Positions 41,585-42,807 of a stretch of 42,807 bases of DNA are shown here, piece by piece (position 1 is the first letter of the stretch; every line of letters starts with the position of its first letter). The notes beneath the pieces were generated by a model, which saw only the letters and a program-made list of their open reading frames with translations, was not told where the DNA came from and ran no database searches. The translations under genes and the position numbers were made by a program. This DNA is from Vibrio sp. 14G-20 (GTDB lineage Bacteria; Pseudomonadota; Gammaproteobacteria; Enterobacterales; Vibrionaceae), in assembly GCF_026241515.1 (NCBI RefSeq), contig NZ_JAPHPW010000032.1, positions 1 to 42,807 on the forward strand, in the 5' to 3' direction.

Positions 41585-42353
41585 TTCTGTCGCTTCAAAA
41601 CTGAAGTTAGCAGAGCTACTCGCGTTGACTAAGACGGAGCAAATACTTCGTCTTGGACAAATCAATGCTGAGTTAGAGCAGCTAACCGCATTAGAAAGAG
41701 TTAAGTGGGCACTAGAACATTTAGAAGGGACACATGTTGTGTCTTCTAGTTTCGGAATCCAAGCGGCGTTGATGCTGCACTTAGTGACTCAAGCAAAACC
41801 AGATATTCCGGTTATTCTTACGGACACTGGGTATCTATTCCCGGAAACGTATCAATTTATCGATGAGTTAAGTCAGAAGTTGACTTTAAACCTTCAAGTT
41901 TTTCGTTCTCAGCAGAGCCCTAATTGGCAAGAAGCGCAATATGGCAAACTTTGGGAGCAAGGTATAGAAGGGATAGAGAAGTACAACAAGCTTAATAAAG
42001 TTGAACCGATGAGAAGAGCGCTGGATGAACTCGAGGCTGGCACTTGGTTTTCTGGGTTGAGAAGAGAGCAATCTCAATCGCGTGCAAACTTGCCTATCTT
42101 ATCTATCCAAAATGGTGTGTTTAAGTTCTTGCCAGTAATTGATTGGACAAATAAAGATGTTCATTATTACTTAGAAGAGCATGGTCTCAGTTACCACCCA
42201 CTTCGCGAACAGGGGTACCTTTCTGTTGGAGATACTCATACGACTAAGAAATGGGAACCGGGTATGACTGAAGAAGAAACCCGTTTTAATGGTCTAAAAC
42301 GAGAATGTGGTCTCCATGAAGACGATGGAGAGCAATATGGCTCTGGGATTTAG
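41577..42353 (+). CDS. cysH: Phosphoadenosine phosphosulfate reductase CysH
   Basis: Reduces PAPS to sulfite and PAP with thioredoxin. Seen: a PP-loop ATPase-like core (VVSSSFGIQAALMLHLVTQ, IPVILTDTGYLFPETYQFID), the substrate-binding TWFSGLRREQSQSRANL, WTNKDVHYYLEEHGLSYHPL, and the C-terminal catalytic motif KRECGLHEDDG. The single C-terminal Cys and absence of the cluster-type CC...CxxC pattern mark it as a PAPS (not APS) reductase of the gamma-proteobacterial type. Last gene of cysJIH; its start overlaps cysI by 8 nt and a strong terminator follows. Confidence 0.97.
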   Translation: MHNSVASKLKLAELLALTKTEQILRLGQINAELEQLTALERVKWALEHLEGTHVVSSSFGIQAALMLHLVTQAKPDIPVILTDTGYLFPETYQFIDELSQKLTLNLQVFRSQQSPNWQEAQYGKLWEQGIEGIEKYNKLNKVEPMRRALDELEAGTWFSGLRREQSQSRANLPILSIQNGVFKFLPVIDWTNKDVHYYLEEHGLSYHPLREQGYLSVGDTHTTKKWEPGMTEEETRFNGLKRECGLHEDDGEQYGSGI

Positions 42354-42367
42354 ACTCATTGCCATTT

Positions 42368-42394
42368 AAAAAGCTGCCTCAAGGCAGCTTTTTT
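42368..42394 (+). terminator. Terminator after cysJIH
   Basis: AAAAGCTGCCT and AGGCAGCTTTTTT pair with only CA in the loop (so the top bases open); a T-run follows. Confidence 0.93.
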
Positions 42395-42421
42395 AGTTTC
42401 TAGGATGAAAATTAGAGCAAT

Positions 42422-42430
42422 TGTGGATAA
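42422..42430 (-). promoter_or_regulatory. DnaA box between cysH and the rRNA operon
   Basis: Perfect TGTGGATAA (complement of TTATCCACA), 130 bp upstream of the first rRNA promoter -10. A single box can arise by chance in AT-rich DNA; no partner is seen other than a TGTGG repeat 12 bp further. Confidence 0.35.
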
Positions 42431-42537
42431 GTCTGTGGTTATTCTGTAAGTACTTTGTAGTTAAACTTGCATAAATAAGGCTTTGAGTGTTTATTCGTCA
42501 TCTAACCGTTGTTTTTACATTTTTCGGTAATAAACAC

Positions 42538-42565
42538 TTGCCAATGTGAGGAACATCTCTATAAT
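42538..42565 (+). promoter_or_regulatory. rRNA operon upstream promoter
   Basis: TTGCCA at 42538-42543, 16-nt spacer, TATAAT at 42560-42565, directly followed by GCCGCC, the GC-rich discriminator typical of stringently controlled rRNA promoters. Confidence 0.75.
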
Positions 42566-42685
42566 GCCGCCTCACTGACACGGTAGACGCCACAAGGCTT
42601 CAGCGAAGAATGTTAGTAAGGCAACTAGCTTTAAGCGATTATTCGCTTCTACTTTTTAAAAGTAGAAATTAATTTTCAAAAGTGT

Positions 42686-42713
42686 TTGACACTGAGAATT
42701 AAAACGCTAGAAT
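42686..42713 (+). promoter_or_regulatory. rRNA operon downstream promoter
   Basis: TTGACA at 42686-42691, 16-nt spacer, TAGAAT at 42708-42713, then the same discriminator GGCCGCC. AT-rich DNA at 42645-42684 (with a TCTACTTTTT/AAAAGTAGA dyad) could be its UP element. Two promoters in tandem before a 16S gene are usual in gamma-proteobacteria. Confidence 0.85.
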
Positions 42714-42752
42714 GGCCGCCTCTTCCGAAGTGATGTAAGTCACAACGAAGAT

Positions 42753-42807
42753 AAGCTCTTTAACAATTTAAACCTATCAATCTGTGTGGGCACTCGTTGA
42801 TGAATAT
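42753..42807 (+). rRNA. rRNA operon leader with boxA, 16S beyond the edge
   Basis: GCTCTTTAACAAT at 42753-42765 is the boxA antitermination element of rRNA leaders, followed by AATCTGTGTGGGCACTCGTTGATGAATAT, the usual leader tail of Vibrio 16S precursors. The mature 16S gene starts after the window end, so only the 5' leader is present. Confidence 0.85.

Overview
The window is typical of chromosome 1 of a Vibrio, probably of the Splendidus group (species is inference). Evidence for the genus: a MotX sodium-motor gene beside purA, an AmiB with three LysM domains, a standalone zur-cheX pair, and a gene order that follows the E. coli 94-95 min block (tRNA-Gly, queG, tsaE, amiB, mutL, miaA, hfq, hflX, hflK, hflC, purA, rnr, rlmB, rpsF, rpsR, rplI) and the alr/dnaB, yjbQ and dusA-pspG neighbourhood. 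Most of the window is conserved core genome; I see no prophage, transposase, CRISPR array or integron.

Layout. 1-55 is the 3' end of a tRNA-Gly(GCC). 56-687 is a gene-free stretch with two perfect, inverted DnaA boxes, in the same place (tRNA-Gly to queG) as the E. coli datA locus. 688-11540 holds queG on the minus strand, then tsaE-amiB-mutL-miaA-hfq-hflX-hflK-hflC (tRNA modification, cell separation, mismatch repair, RNA chaperone, membrane protease regulators). 11730-19566 holds yjeT (minus), purA, motX with a sigma-28-type promoter, an exported amidohydrolase (minus), rnr and rlmB. 19859-21123 is the rpsF-rpsR-rplI ribosomal operon; priB, found here in E. coli, is missing and a folded-looking spacer sits in its place. 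21325-28608 holds a DUF481 outer-membrane protein, dnaB-alr coupled to a lone Omp85-type barrel, yjbQ and pgi. 28767-29704 is zur-cheX on the minus strand.

30057-34658 is the least core-like part: a large, low-GC, cadherin-like lipoprotein gene divergent from a LeuO-like LysR regulator. Their shared control region carries two copies of the same dyad (ATATAAA-N4-TTTATAT). 34804-37166 holds dusA, pspG with a good sigma-54 promoter, and a small outer-membrane barrel. 37241-37524 is a MITE-like intergenic repeat with imperfect terminal inverted repeats. 37638-42353 is a small unknown gene followed by the sulfite-assimilation operon cysJ-cysI-cysH. The window ends in the leader of a ribosomal RNA operon with two GC-discriminator promoters and a boxA; the 16S gene lies beyond the edge.

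No clearly new multi-gene system is visible. The best leads are the datA-like DnaA-box locus, the lipoprotein/LysR pair with its paired dyads, the structured spacer replacing priB, and the repeat element upstream of cysJ.
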